This document shows positions 23,150-34,170 of a stretch of DNA of 64,000 nt, in pieces; position 1 is the stretch's first letter; each line of letters begins with the position of its first letter. This stretch comes from Ryuthela nishihirai (taxonomy: Eukaryota > Arthropoda > Arachnida > Araneae > Heptathelidae). Below the pieces are notes generated by a model, which had not been told where the DNA came from, made no database searches, and saw only the letters and a program-made list of their open reading frames with translations. Location of the stretch: NCBI GenBank assembly GCA_038380435.1, contig JAWZYU010000024.1, positions 51,670,613-51,734,612 of the forward strand. Reading direction: 5' to 3'. Position numbers and translations under genes: made by a program.

Positions 23150-25450
23150 CCCCAAAAAATAACTCGGAGTTGGCAAAATTCGAAGCGACTTCGTAAAATC
23201 TAGGTGAGGTGGAAATTTGTAATCTTTTTTTTTTGCACAATTAAGGGGAGTTGTCAAAATCGAGGGAATTTTGGGAATCTAGGACAGTTTGGAAAATGGA
23301 GGGAATGCAAAATTTAGAGCAGTTGGCAAAATTCTAAGCCACTTAATAAAATACAGGTGAGTTAGCAAAATCGGGACAACTTGGCAAAATCTTGAGGAGT
23401 TGGCAAAATTCAGAGTGACTTGGTAAAATCATGGGGAGTTTGGCAAAATTCAGAGTGACTTAACAAAAACTTGGGGAGTTGACAAGATTCGGAGTGACTT
23501 GGCAAAATTGTGGGGAGTTGGCAAAATTCAGGTGAGAAAATTTGGGATTTTTTTCTGTAAAATTATGACGAGTTGGCAAAATTTAGTAGAGTTGGCAAAA
23601 TTCGGAGTGATTTGGCAAAATCGTGGGGAGTTGATAAAATTCAGAGTGACTTGGCAAAATCGTGGGGAGTTGGCAAAATTCGGAATGACTTGGTAAAATC
23701 GTGGAGAGTTGGCAAAATTCAGGTGAGATGTAAAAATTGGGATTTTTTTTCTGTAAAATTATAGTGAGTTGGCAAAATCTAGGAGAATTGGCAAAATTCA
23801 GAGTGACTTGGCAAAATCGTGGGGAGTTGGCAAAATTCAAGTGAGTTGTAAAAATTGGGATTTTTTTCTGTAAAATTGTGGCGATTTGGCAAAATCTAGG
23901 GACAGTTGGTAAAATTCGGATTGACTTGGCAAAATCGTGGAGAGTTGACAAAATTCAGGTGAGATGTAAAAATTGCAATCTTTTTTCTTTAAAATTATGG
24001 CGTGTTGGCAAAATCGAGGCAACTTCGCAATATCTAGGAGAGTTGGCAAATCTTGGGGGAAATGGCAAAATTCAGAGTAACTTTGAAAAAATCAGGTGAG
24101 ATGTAAAAATTAGGATTTTTTTCTGTAAAATTGTGGCGAATGGGCAAAACGAGGAAATTTGGCAAAATTCGAATCCACTTGGTAAAATACGGGCGAGTTG
24201 TAAAAATTGGGATTGTTTTTGTGAAATTAAGAAGAGTTGACAAAATCGAGAAAACTTGGCAAAATTTTGGGAAGCTTGAAAATTTTGAAGTGACTTGGCA
24301 AATTCAGGAGAGATGTAAAAATTGGGATTATTTTGCGAAATTAAGGAGAGGTGGTAAAATCGAGGCATCTTGGCAAAATCTAGGGAAGTTGACAAAACTG
24401 GAAACCACTTGGTAAAGTAAAGGTGAGTTGTAAAAATTGGGATTGGTTTTGTGAAATTAAGGAGAGTTGGAAAAACCGAGAACTCTTGGCGAAATCTAGG
24501 GCAGTTGGCAAAATTCGAAGCCACTTGGTAAAATACAGCGGAGTTCTGAAAATTGTGCCTTTCTTGTGTAATTAAGGAGAGTTGATAAAATTCGAAGTGA
24601 CTTGACAAATTCAGAGATGTAAAAATTGCGATTTTTTTCTGTAAAATTACGGCGAGTTGGCAAAATCTAGGGTAGTTGGCAAAATGTGAATCTACTTGGT
24701 AAAATATAGGCGAGTTGTGAAAATTGGGACTGGTTTTGTGAATTTAAAGAGTGTTGGACAAATCGAGGAAACTTAACAAAATGTAGGGCAGTTGACAAAA
24801 TTCGAATCCACTTGGAAAATACGGGCGAATTGTGATAATTGGGATTGGGTTTGTAAAAATCAGGATAGTTGACTAAAATCGAGAAAACTTGGCAAAACTT
24901 TGGGGAGTTTGAAAAATTTGAAGTGGTTTGGCTTGGATTGTTTTACCTCTGAGCGGCACTTTTTTGCACACCATGGGCTAAATGGCCAGGCCACAAGGAC
25001 CCCGAAGGCTCAGAGAAGGTTGGGGGAGGGGACCCACTGGAACAGCTGTTGGGAGACAGATGGTAGCCTCCCGTCAAGGCCATCCAGCGTGTTCTTTAAC
25101 GTGCACAGGGTAAGGCTCTCCCACATACAGGACCACGGCTTAACGTCCCATCCGACGGACGGCGGCCTTTTCAAGCCCATCGGTGTCCCCTACTGACCGT
25201 GGGCAGGGCGGGGAAATTTTGCGGAGATAAATCTCAACGCTGACCCAGCTGGGACGCGAACCTGGGAACTACAGATTACGAACCTGGCGCGCTACCGACT
25301 GAGCCACCCCCGCCCCAAGGAGTTGACCAAATCTAGGGGAATTGGAAAAATTCACGTGACTTGCTACAATTCAGGCGAGATGTAAATATTGGGATTATTT
25401 ATGTGAAATCATGGCTAGTTGGCAAAATTGGAAGTCAATGGGAAAATGCA
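23150..25450. repeat. Degenerate about 20/40-bp minisatellite, interrupted by a SINE
   Basis: Loose tandem repeats of GAGTTGGCAAAATTCGGAGT and GACTTGGCAAAATCGTGGGG alternate as a unit of about 40 bp. Every 100-200 bp there is a longer block GTGAGATGTAAAAATTGGGA followed by TTTTTTCTGTAAAATTATGG. The array starts near 23150, is split by the SINE-A at 24932-25316, and resumes to about 25450. The many ORFs rich in FCQL or WQNLG are repeat translations. Confidence 0.9.
24932..25316 (-). mobile_element. SINE-A, full length, inserted in the minisatellite
   Basis: Complete copy from CTTGGATTGTTTTACCTCTG (3' end on the minus strand) to GAGCCACCCCCGCCCC (head). The minisatellite continues on both sides, so the insertion is younger than the array. 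No clear target-site duplication, perhaps because the target is itself repetitive. Confidence 0.92.
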
Positions 25451-26452
25451 GAATGCCTTCCCCCTACGGAGCGAAAAACTAGGTATGAACGTGACAGAGA
25501 CATTTTCTATTTTTATTTATTTATAGGTGTTAATAATACTTTGGCCGGGAAGTGTATATCACAAACCAAAAAGCCACAATCAGAATTCTCTTCGAAGTTA
25601 GAGTAATTTAGGCTTACCTTCAAAATCTATTTGATGTTGAACGTAAAGAAGCGAATTCTTTCATTAATTGATTCCCGGAGAAACATCTCTGAGAGAAAGA
25701 TAGATCGACCGACCTCATTAGAAAACTTTCTCATTTCTGTTTCCTCCGAAATCTTTCATTTCCTCTGTTCTTGCGAGATCAGTGAGAAAGGAGATTTTGT
25801 GCCGCCAGCCACCACCCAATATAATCGTTTCTATTTCATTCTTTAATCCAAACCTTTGTCTAATTATTCGCTTCAGTCTTTCCTCGGGCATTTAAAGACT
25901 CTTCCTCTCGATGTCGCCAGAGGGAGCTATAATAGCCGAGCCAATACTTTCAGCCAACTTGGGTCGAACGGTTCTCAGCACGGCTGACTTCGCTTCGTCG
26001 ACTCTTGCGTTATCACAATTCAATTAAGTTTTCGTTTTCCCTTCTCAAAATGCGGTAACTATCTCTATCCAGCAAGATTCGGTATTGCTCCAAGGCCAGC
26101 AATATGGAGACGGATCTAAACCTGGTTAGCAAGGCTGCTCCAGGGAAATCTTTCCTGATTTCTCTGCTCGTCTTGTGGCGGTGGACTGATTTAAAAATAA
26201 CATGTCAGGATTTTTATTTAGTTTTTTTTTTTCATTTATTTTTTATCAAAACCATAGGAAGGCAGAGAGTGAATGTCATCGGCTTTGTTTCTTTTATTAC
26301 GCTTTTAGTAAAGGCCTTATGGTAAAACAAATTCCTTACACATAAAAAATTCATTGTATAAAAAAAGGCATATGTTTCGAAAGCAATAAAAAAAACGTCG
26401 AAGTTCTATAAGTTCTAAAAAAGGTCAAAATTTTAAAATTTTTAGTAAAATT
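25451..26452. other. Intron 3, no recognisable gene
   Basis: Unique sequence with short ORFs (25631-25846, 26104-26325) that show no domain, signal peptide or family signature. Nothing else seen. Confidence 0.5.
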
Positions 26453-26652
26453 GCCGTCCCGTGGTCGAGTGGTTAGCGCGCTTGGCTACTGATCTAAGGG
26501 ACCTGGGTTCGAGCCCCGGGTAAGGCATGGATGTATGTGTCGTTTTTCTGCTGAGGTCCTGCCATCCTCACAGACCTTCTGCTATGGCATATAAACTGAC
26601 AGGCTCCTGTCAGACCTCTGTGGCAAGCAGCTGCTTGAGGGGGTATTATTTT
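26453..26652 (+). mobile_element. SINE-B, full length
   Basis: Single complete copy of about 200 bp: head GCCGTCCCGTGGTCGAGTGG with B box GGTTCGAGCCC, then TAAGGCATGGATGTATGTGT, body, and the end GCTTGAGGGGGTATTATTTT. It serves as the reference for this family in the window. Confidence 0.93.
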
Positions 26653-27170
26653 ATGACCATATTATAAAATGTCATTTATTTGATTATATTCACATATATT
26701 TCAAAAACCTTCAAATATTTTATTTCTGTTTGCTTAAATATCGATTAGTTGCTCATTAGGAATATTCTTACACAAAAAAAATTACAGAAAAAAAAACAGA
26801 ATTAGAATTAAAAAATTACAGAAATCAGTCGATAAGAAACTGTTTTATTAATCCGTCTAAAAATACAATAATTTGAACTATTATTCCACTATAATATCAG
26901 TAAAATAGGCTACCGATTCGTTTGGTTACAATAATAGTTTTAAAATTATTTTTTTTTTTTTGAAAAAAGCAAAAATGTTGTACAGATGCAATGTCAGTCC
27001 ACTACCCGTGTAGGGCCCCTCATTGGAGGCTAATTTCACCATGTTGTTAAAACTCCTTGAACCTGCAAGTCAGTGCTGTGTGAAAGGGGTCCGCAACAAC
27101 AGTTAAGACAGTCATATGCGACCGATCTATGACTTGGACTTAACATCTATAACAAAAGAGAGATTGATCA
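26653..27170. other. Intron 3, no recognisable gene
   Basis: AT-rich, with runs of A and T; nothing identifiable. Confidence 0.5.
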
Positions 27171-27240
27171 GCGCTGGTAGCTCAGCGGACAAAGCAGCTG
27201 ACATGTCAAGAGGTCGTGGGTTCAGATCCCACCCTGTTCA
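27171..27240 (+). other. tRNA-like remnant
   Basis: Contains an A-box-like TGGTAGCTCAGCGG and an intact T-arm GTGGGTTCAGATCCCAC (5-bp stem, 7-nt loop) at ordinary tRNA spacing. The anticodon arm is abnormal (TGACATGTCA, no proper loop) and the acceptor ends do not pair. It is best read as a tRNA-derived repeat or dead tRNA, not a functional gene. Confidence 0.45.
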
Positions 27241-27282
27241 AGACAATTTTTCCCTGTACCCAATTGATCTGGCATCAGAGGT

Positions 27283-27672
27283 GGGGCGGGGGTGGCTCAG
27301 TCGGTAGCGCGCCAGGCTCGTAATCTGTAGTTCCCAGGTTCGAGTCCCAGCTGGGTCAGCGTTGAGATTTATCTCCGCAAAATTCCCCGCCCTGCCCACG
27401 GTCAGTAGGGAACACCGATGGGCTTGGAAAGGCCGCCGTCCTTTTTTTATCGTGGGACGTTAAGCCGTGGCCCCGTGTGCGGGAGAGCCATACCCTGTGC
27501 ACGTTAAAGAACACGCTGGATGGCCTTGACGGGAGGCTACCATCTGTCTCCCAACAGCTGTTCCAGTGGGTCCCCTCCCCCAACCTTCTCTGAGCCTTCG
27601 AGGTCCATGTGACCTGGTCATTTAGCCCATGGTGTGCAAAAAAGTGCCGCTCAGAGGTAAAACAACCCAACC
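27283..27672 (+). mobile_element. SINE-A, full length
   Basis: Head GGGGCGGGGGTGGCTCAGTC to tail AAAACAACCCAACC, flanked by CATCAGAGGT at 27273-27282 and 27673-27682 (10-bp target-site duplication). The usual CCGTCGGAT block near 27440 is replaced by a T-rich stretch (CTTTTTTTATC). Confidence 0.93.
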
Positions 27673-27939
27673 CATCAGAGGTGCCGCGTCAACTTGGATT
27701 CTCAATATCCTTGTTCGTGGCGACCCAGGACGAAGATTATAGTTAGGTTTTGGCGAGTGCTGGACTTTACTTCTGTAGAACGGTGGATAGTGGTAAACGT
27801 GGCATCTCCGGAATAGTGCAGTCTCTGAATTGCGGAGCATCTGGGTTTTGTCACTCATTATATTACCTGTACCCAATTGACATCATCTTATTTCAACAGC
27901 GTAACAGTGGTTAAAAAACGCGATTGCAAAGTGCTGTGG

Positions 27940-28053
27940 ATTACAAATGTGTGTGGCTGTCCTGCACCAGGCGCCGTGGCTTAACTGTCCATCTGACAGA
28001 CGGCAGCATTCCCAAGCGCGTTTCTGTCTCTTACCGAGGTTTTTTGGAGATTT
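27940..28053 (-). mobile_element. Old SINE-A fragment
   Basis: Diverged minus-orientation body (CCGTGGCTTAACTGTCCATC, GACAGACGGCAGCATTCCCA) next to the younger copy starting at 28054. Confidence 0.7.
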
Positions 28054-28528
28054 TGGGTTCTTTTACCTCTGAGTGGCACTTTTTTGCACACCATGGGCTA
28101 AATGGCCAGGTCACATGACATGAACCCCAAGGGCTCTGAGAAAGTTGGAGGATGGGACCCACTAGACAGCTGTTGGGAGACAGATGGTAGCCTCCCGTCA
28201 AGGCCATCCAGCGTGTTCTTTAACGTGCACAGGGTATGGCTCTCCCGCACACGGGGCCACGGCTTAACGTCCCATCCGACGGACGGCGGTCTTTCCAAGC
28301 CCATTGGTATCCCCTACTGACCGTGGGCAGGGTCCTGCCATCCTCTCGGACCTTCTACTATGGCATATAAACTGACAGGCTCCTGTCAGACCTCTGTGGC
28401 AAGCAGCTGCTTGAGGGGGTATTTATTTATTTATATTTTTAAATCTCAACGCTGACCCAGCTGGGACTTGAACCTGGGAACTACAGATTACCAGCCTGGC
28501 GCGCTACCGACTGAGCCACCCCGCTCCA
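28054..28528 (-). mobile_element. SINE-A interrupted by a 5'-truncated SINE-B
   Basis: SINE-A body at 28054-28331 (to CCGTGGGCAGGG) and head at about 28441-28528 (from AAATCTCAACGCTGACCCAG), in minus orientation. The two parts are separated by a SINE-B 3' fragment in + orientation at 28332-28440 (TCCTGCCATCCTCTCGGACC through GGGGGTATTTATTTATTT). About 20 bp of SINE-A (normally CGGGGAATTTTGCGGAGAT) are missing at the junction, so the event involved a small deletion. Confidence 0.88.
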
Positions 28529-28544
28529 TTTTTGGAGATTTTAG

Positions 28545-28635
28545 GAAATAAGAATGTTAGTAGAGATGGGACTCTAACCTGGGATCTACAGATTACGAGC
28601 CAGACACACTACTGACTGAGACAACCACTATCCCT
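28545..28635 (-). mobile_element. Old SINE-A head fragment
   Basis: Diverged head: GGGACTCTAACCTGGGATCT, ACAGATTACGAGCCAGAC, ACTGACTGAGACAACC. Just upstream of the acceptor at 28718. Confidence 0.7.
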
Positions 28636-28718
28636 CAATTGAAAGGCGATCTTGTTTACTTAAGAATAGTACTACAAATAAAACAAACGTTTCTAATTCT
28701 TTCTTCTCCTTTTTGCAG

Positions 28719-29027
28719 ATCAACGGGGAACCTCTTTTTAGTGTCGTTTTCGACAGAGAACAGAATTCCGAGACCATCTACGACCGACACCAGATGGCGC
28801 TTGTAACCGCCCAGTACGACGTCACATCCAGAAGCGTCCAATGGCAGTCGCCGCAGAACATCACCCCAGTCAAAGTGGAATTCGACCAGTTCGGACGACT
28901 GACCAAGTGGGAGAGAGGTCACATGACCCGGAATTACGATTTCGACATGCAGGGGCGTTTGGTAGAAGTACGCCACGCCGATAAAAATGGAATCATGTAC
29001 AAGTACGACAAGAAAGTCGTAGACATG
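28719..29027 (+). CDS. Teneurin, YD-shell exon
   Basis: Acceptor CTTTTTGCAG|ATCAACGGG, donor GACATG|GTGAGT. The exon is 309 nt, exactly 103 codons, phase 0 at both ends. Peptide INGEPLFSVVFDREQNSETI opens the exon and it contains YD-type units such as VEFDQFGRLTKWERG and NYDFDMQGRLVEVRHADKNG then MYKYDKK, characteristic of the teneurin barrel (the consensus is roughly GR...Y..D..G). It is separated from its neighbours by a 13.7-kb and a 2.4-kb intron loaded with repeats. The ORF runs on past the donor for a few codons that are intronic. Confidence 0.95.
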
Positions 29028-29181
29028 GTGAGTTTGGAATGTTTAAGACCACTCCACTTTTCAGTTTGTGTTTTATGAAATGATGATGAAATTTAGCAAA
29101 TTTTTGGTGGGGGGAGGGAAGTTACATAGGCTTTCGATTCTCTGCCTCTCGAATATAAGCAGCTCCTTATTGGAATCAAAT

Positions 29182-29553
29182 GGGGCGGGGGTGGCTCAGT
29201 CGGTAGCGCGCCAGGCTCGTAATCTGTAGTTCCCAGCTGGACCAGCGTTGAGATTTATCTCCGCAAAATTCCCCGCCCTGCCAACGGTCAGTAGGGGACA
29301 CCGATGGGCTTGGAAAGGCCGCCGTCCGTCGGATGGGACGTTAAGCCGTGGCCCCGTGTGCGGGAGAGCCATACCCTGTGCACGTTAAAGAACACACTGG
29401 ATGGCCTTGACGGGAGGCTACCATCTGTCTCCCAACAGCTGTTCCAGTGGGTCCCCTCCCCCAACCTTCTCTGAGCCTTCGGATTCCATGTGACCTGGCC
29501 ATTTAGCCCATGGTGTGCAAAAAAAGTGCCGCTCAGAGGTGAAACAACACAAC
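29182..29553 (+). mobile_element. SINE-A, full length with a small B-box deletion
   Basis: Head GGGGCGGGGGTGGCTCAGTC to 3' end GTGAAACAACACAAC. About 15 nt including most of the B box (GGTTCGAGTCCC) are missing between TAGTTCCCA and GCTGGACCAG. A clear target-site duplication was not found. Confidence 0.9.
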
Positions 29554-30334
29554 TTTCAAACAGCCATTGCCTACAAAGGTCCAATCAGATGCAATTTTGT
29601 TCTTCAAACATGTCTGTTCTAAGCTAGATCTGTTTTACGTTTTTTAATATAATCAAAAGCTTCATTAAATTAATCCTAATATAATTTTACTTCGTAATTA
29701 TATCGTATATTAATCATATTTCAATATTTTTATAGTAATCAAAAAGTTACAAAAAGTTTTTATGTTCTACTACTACTTTATTTTACATTAAAATGAATAA
29801 TTTCATGCAAAGCACGTGTTTGAAAAATAATGCTAGCTATTAATTCGAACCATTTTTTGCCTGGAAAGACTTGGTTCAATTACAGGTCATTTCTTATTAC
29901 ACGACGAATTAATCGGCTTCTATGTTAATGCTGTTTTTTCCCAATAATTCGATTCACTGGCTGTAAGTTTTGCTAATTTCTTGTTCAGAAATCGATCTGA
30001 AATATATCATGGGGGAGGGGGGTGGAAATAAGAATAGGAAACGTAAACGAAATTCGGGGTTTGCTAATTACTCTTAATTCCCAGCAGGTGACTAATTACA
30101 AAATCAATTTACGTCACTGAACCAATCTTCGTTTCTTAACAGATATTTTCGCAATCAAAGCCAAATGGTTCGATGCAAACAAAGATTTCGAAATTGCAGC
30201 AGATTACTTACAACTAACTTGGAAATCGTTTGCCCTCGTAGATCAAGAGATCATTATTTCAACGATGTTCATACGGGGTCTTTATAAAACAATAACCATA
30301 TTTCAAAGTGTTGTATTTTGTTAAATAATTAGGA
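29554..30334. other. Intron 4, no recognisable gene
   Basis: AT-rich unique sequence between two SINEs. Nothing identifiable. Confidence 0.5.
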
Positions 30335-30723
30335 GGGGCAGGGGTGGCTCAGTCGGTAGCGAGCCAGGCTCGTAATCTGCAGTTCTGCAGTTCCCAGGTT
30401 CGAGTCCCAGCTGGGTTAACGTTGAGATTTATTTCCGCAAAACTCCCCGCCCTGCCCACGGTCAGTAGGGGACACCGATGGGCTTGAAAAGGTCGCCGTC
30501 CGTCAGCTGGGACGTTAAGCCGTGGCCCCGTGTACGGGAGAGCCATACCCTGTGTATGTTAAAGAACACGCTGGATGGCCTTGACGGGAGGCTACCATCT
30601 GTTTCCCAACAGCTGTTCCAGTGGGTCCCCAACCTTCTCTGAGCCTTTGGATTCCATGTGACCTGGCCATTTAGCCCATGGTATGCAAAAAAGAGACGCT
30701 CAGAGGTAAAACAACCCCCCAAC
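30335..30723 (+). mobile_element. SINE-A, full length
   Basis: Flanked by a 13-bp target-site duplication TTAAATAATTAGG (30321-30333 and 30724-30736). Head GGGGCAGGGGTGGCTCAGTC; a short duplicated CAGTTCTG lies in the anticodon region. The 3' end is AAAACAACCCCCCAAC. Confidence 0.93.
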
Positions 30724-30956
30724 TTAAATAATTAGGTAACCAAAGTAATTTTGTTTACAAAACATCAAATAACTATCAAAGTTTCGTTTTGTGTTCAACA
30801 GACTTCAATCGGGCTCCATTGGTGACGTCATATTCAACTTCTTTCCATACTGGGTTCATCATTGTCTGGTGTAATATTTGCAAACAGGTGCAGTGATTCT
30901 TTCATTTAAATACTGTAGATGCGATTTTTTTTTTTTTTCATTTTTCGGAATAAACT

Positions 30957-31118
30957 ATATAACTCTCTTGCACAAGGGGCATCGGCTTAATGTTCCATCC
31001 GAAGAACGACAGTCATTCCAAACGCATCGGTGTCCTCTTTCTTACCAAGGTCAGTGGGTGGGATTAAAGGAGAAATATCTCATCGCTGGCATAGCTGACT
31101 CGAACCTGGAAACTGCTA
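30957..31118 (-). mobile_element. Old SINE-A fragment
   Basis: Diverged minus-orientation body and head (CACAAGGGGCATCGGCTTAA, CATCGGTGTCC, GACTCGAACCTGGAAACT). It interrupts any reading of the 88-residue ORF here as a gene. Confidence 0.75.
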
Positions 31119-31450
31119 AATATATATTTCTATACATCTCCTAAATTACTAAATTAATCATACATATTAATATATATTTAACAAATATATCAAATATTAA
31201 TTTTATTTCAATGAGCAGTAACTAATGTATCAATGATATGTAATATTCAATATGTAAATTACTAAGAAAAGTTTATAAGCATATAAAAAATTACTTCTGC
31301 ATGTGTCTTCGTAGGAGAAACTCCTAAAGTCGTCACTAATTTAATATCGTATTTGCACTCCAGTGTTTTTAAGATGAAATCATCATTCGAATCTTGAAAA
31401 TAAAAGTATTTTTTTAGTCAAAAAGTGATTTGATGATCTTTTTCTTGCAG

Positions 31451-33056
31451 CCGACTGAGGTGATCCTGCCAAGCGGGAGCCGCTATCTCCTCCAGTACGA
31501 TGCTGCTGGAGGGTTGCAAGCCGTGGTGACCCCCAATGGGCACAAGCACGAATTCTCCATGCAGACTTCTCTTGGTTTCTACAAACTCCTTTACCTTGGC
31601 CCTGCCGTGCGTTATCCCTATGTTCTTCACTTTAGCGACAACGGACAACTCTTGGCCAAACTGTATCCAGAAAACAGCGGAAGAGTTGTGTACATTTACG
31701 ATACCAGTTCCAGACTCCAAACCATCTTCTGCGGATCAGAAAGGACTAACTTCTTCTTTCTCGACCAGAAAACGTTAGTGCGATCGTGGACCAAAACCGT
31801 CCCGGATCTCGAACTCCGCAACGACCTCCGTTACCATGGCACCCTGATCCGCGAAGAACGCCTCAGGGTGAGCGGCAGGAGTGGACTCAGCAACGCCAAG
31901 TTTCGCTTCAGGTACGAAGGATACGTGACTGCTGTGGAGGTTGAAGTGAGCGGCAAAATGATCGGAGAGATCCGACATCGCTACAGCGGACAATCCGGAG
32001 CCTTAGAACAGATCCAACAGTTTCTCGTTCACAGACCCAAAGTGAATAACGTCTTCATCCAAGACGAACAGAGACATTTCTCCAAGACCATCGGTGAGGA
32101 TGCTTACGGACGCATCGCCCTTCTGGCGCTGACTCTCTGGAACAGAGAAGTGTTCTCTCTCAGCATCAACTACAACAACCGGAGTCGCGTGAGACAAACC
32201 CACGTGAAACTTGGCCACGACGCCACGATAGAGACGACCAACTACACCTACACCACAGATGGATTCCTCAGCGAGGTTTCCGGGGTTAGTCCGTTCCGCT
32301 ATCTCTACGATGTCAATGGTAACATGAAGACGTTTTGGGAAGACGTCCAACAAGTGACGCTACAATACGACGATGGCGATCGTCTGGTCGGCTACAACGA
32401 TATCGAAAGGTATGAAGTGGACGGTCGCGGTTTCCTGATTAGAAGAGGTCGCGACAGATTCTCTTTCAACGCCAAGTCCCAACTGATAAACGTCATGCAA
32501 CTAGATCTTTACGAAGTGAATTACTACTACGACGCTGTGGATCGACTAACAGCATGGAAGGACAATAAGAACAACAGTACGCAGTTTTTTTACACCGATC
32601 CCAGAAATCCAAGACAGTTAACGCACGTGCACATACCGAGGGAGAAGATGACGTACACGTTACTCTATGATACAAATGGGCATCTGTTGTACATGGAAGA
32701 CACGGAGAACAACCGGTACTTCGTGGCCTGTGATCACTTGGCCTCTCCCATCGCTATCTTCAATTCCGAAGGCAAAATCCTGAAAGAGATCAGAAGGTCT
32801 CCTTTCGGGAGGATCACCAAAGACACCAATCCCAGCTTTTTCGTTCCTGTGGATTTCTGGGGTGGCATCCGTGACCCTTACACCCAATTGGTGTTCTTCA
32901 ACGGTAGAGTTTACGAGCCAGAAGGAGCTCAATGGCTCACCCCTAACTGGGAGGACGTGTCGAAGCTCTTGCAGACACCTTACAACCTCCATATGTACCG
33001 TTTCCATAACAACGATCCCATAAGCAAGAATACTGGAGAAGAAAACCTGATGATGG
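31451..33056 (+). CDS. Teneurin, large exon with YD repeats and Rhs-type core
   Basis: Acceptor TTTTTCTTGCAG|CCGACTGAG, donor GATGATGG|GTAAGT. It starts in phase 0 and ends after one base of a codon; about 535 residues. PTEVILPSGSRYLLQYDAAG opens it, followed by many YD-type strands (GRVVYIYDTSSRL, YDVNGNMKTFW, YDDGDRLVGYND, YEVNYYYDAVDRLTAWKD, LLYDTNGHLLYMED). The end is the conserved Rhs-associated core: DHLASPIAIFNSEGKILKEI, RRSPFGRI, GGIRDPYTQLVFFNGRVYEP, EGAQWLTPNWE, MYRFHNNDPI. This closes the barrel and leads to the internal linker. Several antisense ORFs (72-151 residues) are shadows. This is the most conserved segment in the window. Confidence 0.97.
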
Positions 33057-33792
33057 GTAAGTAAAAAAAGGATCTTTTGATGGAATATTTTGCCTGTTAA
33101 ATTTGATGGTTTCATTCAATATTTTCGCTAATGAATTCGGGACGAAGTTCGGTCAGTCGGTCGGCCACCAGGCTCATACTCCAACAAATGAATAAAACAA
33201 TAATTAAATGTGCATTTATCTAAGTGTTTTAATTTTTTGCTTATTTTCTGTTATTGTTCTAAAAGTTATATATCTATTACACTAGTCTGCAAAAAACAAC
33301 TTTTTTTCCCTTCCAAAATTTTGTCTGGTTTTTATATTTTTGAGGGGGCTAAATCCGAATCTGACAGCCGATTTGTTCTATCACCTACAGTTTTCTGGAG
33401 ATATGGGTTTAATTTAAAAAAAAAAAACACTATTTTACTCAGAGAAGATAAATATATTTTATCAAATATTCATTTACATTATGAAAAGTTAAAGCTGACA
33501 ATAATAAATCCTGATACATGTAAATATTTACACAAAAAATTAATTCTGTCTCTTGTGTCGCTTACATTTTATCTCTTGGAGTGTCTCTCTGCAGCGTCCA
33601 ACAGTAGTCCGCCAACACATTCTCGTTCCGTTTGCCGTTATATCGTTTTTCCATTTCTTATATGTCGTGATGGAACTCACATAACGAATAAAATCATATA
33701 TATTCTCAAAAAACGCTCTCCCACGAAAACAGCGCCTGATAGAAACATTTGGATGCCAAATTCCCGATTCCGCACCCTCAAATCTATATAGT
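33057..33792. other. Start of intron 5, no recognisable gene
   Basis: AT-rich. A 193-residue ORF at 33210-33791 is low complexity, shows no family signature and runs into the foldback element; it is not called as a gene. Confidence 0.5.
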
Positions 33793-34168
33793 ACAGTCGC
33801 TCAAAAAAGTATCCGAACACTATGGTTAATTACAGAATTCAGAAAAAATATCTGGCAACGATTTTTTTCAGAAATTAGTGATCTGGCAACCTTCGTGTCA
33901 CGTGATTACAGAATTCAGGAAAAATATCTGGAGCGTGTACAGCAACTGTACACGCTCCAGTTACCGTTCACAGCAAACTGGAGCGTGTGCAATTACTGCA
34001 ACCGCTCCAGTTCGCTGTGAACGGTAACTGCACACGCTCAATATTTCCGTGAGTGAGCCCACACGATCCAGGTCTTTGTGAGCTCACACGATCCAATGTG
34101 AACAATAACCGCAACCGTTCCAGTTTGCTGTAAACGGTAACTGCACACGCTCAATATTCATTGCATTA
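33793..34168 (+). mobile_element. Foldback MITE related to the 13.7-14.6 kb array
   Basis: Begins TACAGTCGCTCAAAAAAGTA and carries the GTGATCTGGCAACCTTCGTG module, then a series of hairpins (CTGGAGCGTGTACAGCAACT with its complement; GTTCACAGCAAACTGGAGCG with its inverse). Its far end is lost at the mariner insertion site near 34169. Confidence 0.85.
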
Positions 34169-34170
34169 TA

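Noticed and set aside
24900..25196. ORFs of 60-130 residues with CFTSERHFFAHHGLNGQVT, many copies
   Set aside because: All are translations of SINE-A, which is non-coding and polymerase III-type; the same peptide appears at more than ten loci on both strands.
31418..33115. Antisense ORFs of 60-151 residues
   Set aside because: Shadows of the large teneurin coding exon.
33210..33791. 193-residue ORF after the large teneurin exon
   Set aside because: Low-complexity, AT-rich, no domain; it lies in an intron past a strong donor and runs into a transposon.
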